The translations under genes and the position numbers were made by a program. This document shows, in pieces, positions 62,744 through 64,000 of a stretch of 64,000 nucleotides of DNA. Source of the stretch: Tsukamurella pulmonis. Lineage in GTDB: Bacteria > Actinomycetota > Actinomycetes > Mycobacteriales > Mycobacteriaceae. Position 1 is the stretch's first letter. Each line of letters begins with the position of its first letter. The notes beneath the pieces were generated by a model, which did no database searches, was not told the DNA's origin, and was given only the letters and a program-made list of their open reading frames with translations. Location: assembly GCF_900103175.1 (NCBI RefSeq), contig NZ_FNLF01000002.1:1116001-1180000 (forward strand), in the 5' to 3' direction.

Positions 62744-63142
62744 ATGACCATGACTGATCCGATCGCAGACTTCTTGACCCGTCTGCGCAACGCCAACTCG
62801 GCGTACCACGACGAGGTGACGCTCCCGCACTCGAAGATCAAGGCGAACATCGCCGAGATCCTCAAGCGTGAGGGCTACATCACCGACTTCCGTACCGAGG
62901 ACGCCGAGGTGGGCAAGAACCTCGTCGTTTCGCTGAAGTACGGCCCCAGCCGTGAGCGTTCGATCGCCGGCCTGCGCCGCGTGTCGAAGCCCGGTCTGCG
63001 CGTGTACGCGAAGTCCACCAACCTGCCGAAGGTCCTCGGTGGCCTGGGCGTGGCGATCATCTCCACGTCCTCGGGCCTCCTCACGGATCGCCAGGCAGCC
63101 AAGCAGGGCGTGGGCGGCGAAGTCCTCGCTTACGTCTGGTAA
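62744..63142 (+). CDS. rpsH: 30S ribosomal protein S8
   Basis: The 132-residue protein has [14 protein letters not shown] and the C-terminal [19 protein letters not shown] (in part). It binds helix 21 of 16S rRNA. Start is the ATG at 62744; an ATG two codons later is an alternative. First gene of the spc-type block here. Confidence 0.98.
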   Translation: MTMTDPIADFLTRLRNANSAYHDEVTLPHSKIKANIAEILKREGYITDFRTEDAEVGKNLVVSLKYGPSRERSIAGLRRVSKPGLRVYAKSTNLPKVLGGLGVAIISTSSGLLTDRQAAKQGVGGEVLAYVW

Positions 63143-63156
63143 GGGGACAAACAACT

Positions 63157-63696
63157 ATGTCGCGTATTGGTAAGCACCCCGTGGTCGTTCCCGCGGGCGT
63201 CGACGTGCAGATCGCCGGCCAGGACGTCACCGTCAAGGGGCCCAAGGGCCAGCTTGCGCTGACGATCGCTGAGCCGATCTCGGTGTCGAAGAACGAAGAG
63301 GGCGCCATCGTGGTGGCCCGTCCCGACGACGAGCGGCGCAACCGCGCGCTGCACGGCCTGTCGCGGACCCTGGTCGCCAACATGGTGACCGGTGTGACCG
63401 AGGGTTACACCAAGAAGATGGAGATCTACGGCGTGGGCTACCGCGTGGCGCTCAAGGGCAAGGACCTCGAGTTCGCCCTGGGCTTCAGCCACCCGGTGCC
63501 GATCGAGGCGCCCGAGGGCATCACCTTCGCGGTGGAGAGCCCCACCAAGTTCTCCGTGTCCGGCATCGACAAGCAGCAGGTCGGCCAGGTCTCGGCGGTC
63601 ATCCGCAAGCTCCGTCGTCCCGATCCCTACAAGGGCAAGGGCGTGCGGTACGAGGGTGAGCAGATCCGTCGCAAGGTCGGAAAGACGGGTAAGTAA
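63157..63696 (+). CDS. rplF: 50S ribosomal protein L6
   Basis: The 179-residue protein has [17 protein letters not shown] and the C-terminal [14 protein letters not shown], both L6 signatures. It lies near the GTPase centre. Confidence 0.98.
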   Translation: MSRIGKHPVVVPAGVDVQIAGQDVTVKGPKGQLALTIAEPISVSKNEEGAIVVARPDDERRNRALHGLSRTLVANMVTGVTEGYTKKMEIYGVGYRVALKGKDLEFALGFSHPVPIEAPEGITFAVESPTKFSVSGIDKQQVGQVSAVIRKLRRPDPYKGKGVRYEGEQIRRKVGKTGK

Positions 63697-63699
63697 CTC

Positions 63700-64000
63700 A
63701 TGGCAACTCAGACTGAGAACAAGCGCATCCCGGCGGGCAAGGACGTCTCGACTCGTCGTCGTACGTCGAAGGCCCGTCGCCACTTCCGCCTGCGCAAGAA
63801 GATCGAGGGCACCGCGGTCCGTCCGCGGCTCGCGGTCAAGCGCTCCAGCCGGCACATCCACGTCCAGCTGATCGACGACCTCAAGGGCCACACGCTGGCC
63901 GCGGCGTCGACGCTGGAGGCGGACGTCAAGGCTGCCGGCGGCGACAAGTCGGCCCAGGCCAAGAAGGTCGGCGAGCTCATCGCCGCCCGCGCCAAGGCCG
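63700..64000 (+). CDS. rplR: 50S ribosomal protein L18, partial
   Basis: The frame from the ATG at 63700 is open to the window edge. It shows [21 protein letters not shown] and [12 protein letters not shown] (in part), the L18 pattern; the C-terminal part is outside. It binds 5S rRNA. Confidence 0.95.
   Translation, partial: MATQTENKRIPAGKDVSTRRRTSKARRHFRLRKKIEGTAVRPRLAVKRSSRHIHVQLIDDLKGHTLAAASTLEADVKAAGGDKSAQAKKVGELIAARAKA

Overview
The window is very GC-rich, almost fully coding DNA from a high-GC actinobacterium. Several small lineage-typical proteins (DUF5302-like at 28968-29126, DUF5313-like at 20720-21115, DUF732-like at 27607-27963), leaderless-type promoters, many GTG starts and the ribosomal-protein gene order point to the order Mycobacteriales. 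A Tsukamurella-like genus is my best guess, but the sequence alone does not prove the genus.

Layout. 1-2017: the end of an ABC exporter (ATPase tail plus permease) convergent with an orphan LuxR-type response regulator. 2018-20679: one long, translationally coupled block of 17 genes that looks like an uncharacterised natural-product cluster. It combines a dissociated fatty-acid/polyketide set (malonyl transferase, two carrier proteins, ketoreductase, dehydratase, a fused double ketosynthase, a phosphopantetheinyl transferase) with SbnA/SbnB-type synthesis of L-2,3-diaminopropionate. It also carries an adenylating ligase, a PLP aminotransferase, a LanB-type (lantibiotic dehydratase N-domain) protein, a condensation-like acyltransferase, a GNAT fusion, a GcvT-like protein and an MFS exporter. 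20720-22000: a DUF5313-like membrane protein and a DNA glycosylase. 22001-26766: the str operon (rpsL, rpsG, fusA, tuf) with promoter, leader and terminator. 26802-40315: mixed accessory and metabolic genes (peroxiredoxin, SDRs, alcohol dehydrogenase plus ferredoxin reductase, M50-like peptidase, Baeyer-Villiger monooxygenase, CoA-transferase family III/racemase, secreted serine protease, thioesterase-like protein, lipoprotein esterase). 40389-45974: S10 operon rpsJ to rpsQ. 45977-54860: an insertion holding four tandem paralogous exported proteins, a DEAD-box helicase, a two-gene winged-helix plus AAA/HerA-like ATPase module and an Excalibur protein. 55037-56676: rplN-rplX-rplE-rpsZ. 56836-62460: a second insertion (PAP2 membrane enzyme, GH5-like hydrolase, membrane protein, OsmC, DoxX-like). 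62507 to the end: rpsH, rplF and the start of rplR.

How the parts work together. In the 2.5-20.7 kb cluster the carrier proteins would be primed by the in-cluster phosphopantetheinyl transferase, loaded by the FabD-like and ligase proteins, and extended and reduced by the ketosynthase, ketoreductase and dehydratase. SbnA/SbnB would supply diaminopropionate, which the condensation-like and/or LanB-like protein could join to the acyl chain, with export by the MFS protein. This assembly is inference; no similar cluster is known to me. The ligase reading frame is broken at a G6 run, and one lipoprotein gene near 46.5 kb is broken at a C4/G4 run, so either the assembly has homopolymer errors or these genes are decaying or phase-variable.

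Three ribosomal promoters (S10, rplN, rpsH) share a -10 box followed at an identical 5-nt distance by GGTTGCCT, and a nonamer CGACGGTGC is strikingly frequent in all reading frames and in intergenic DNA.
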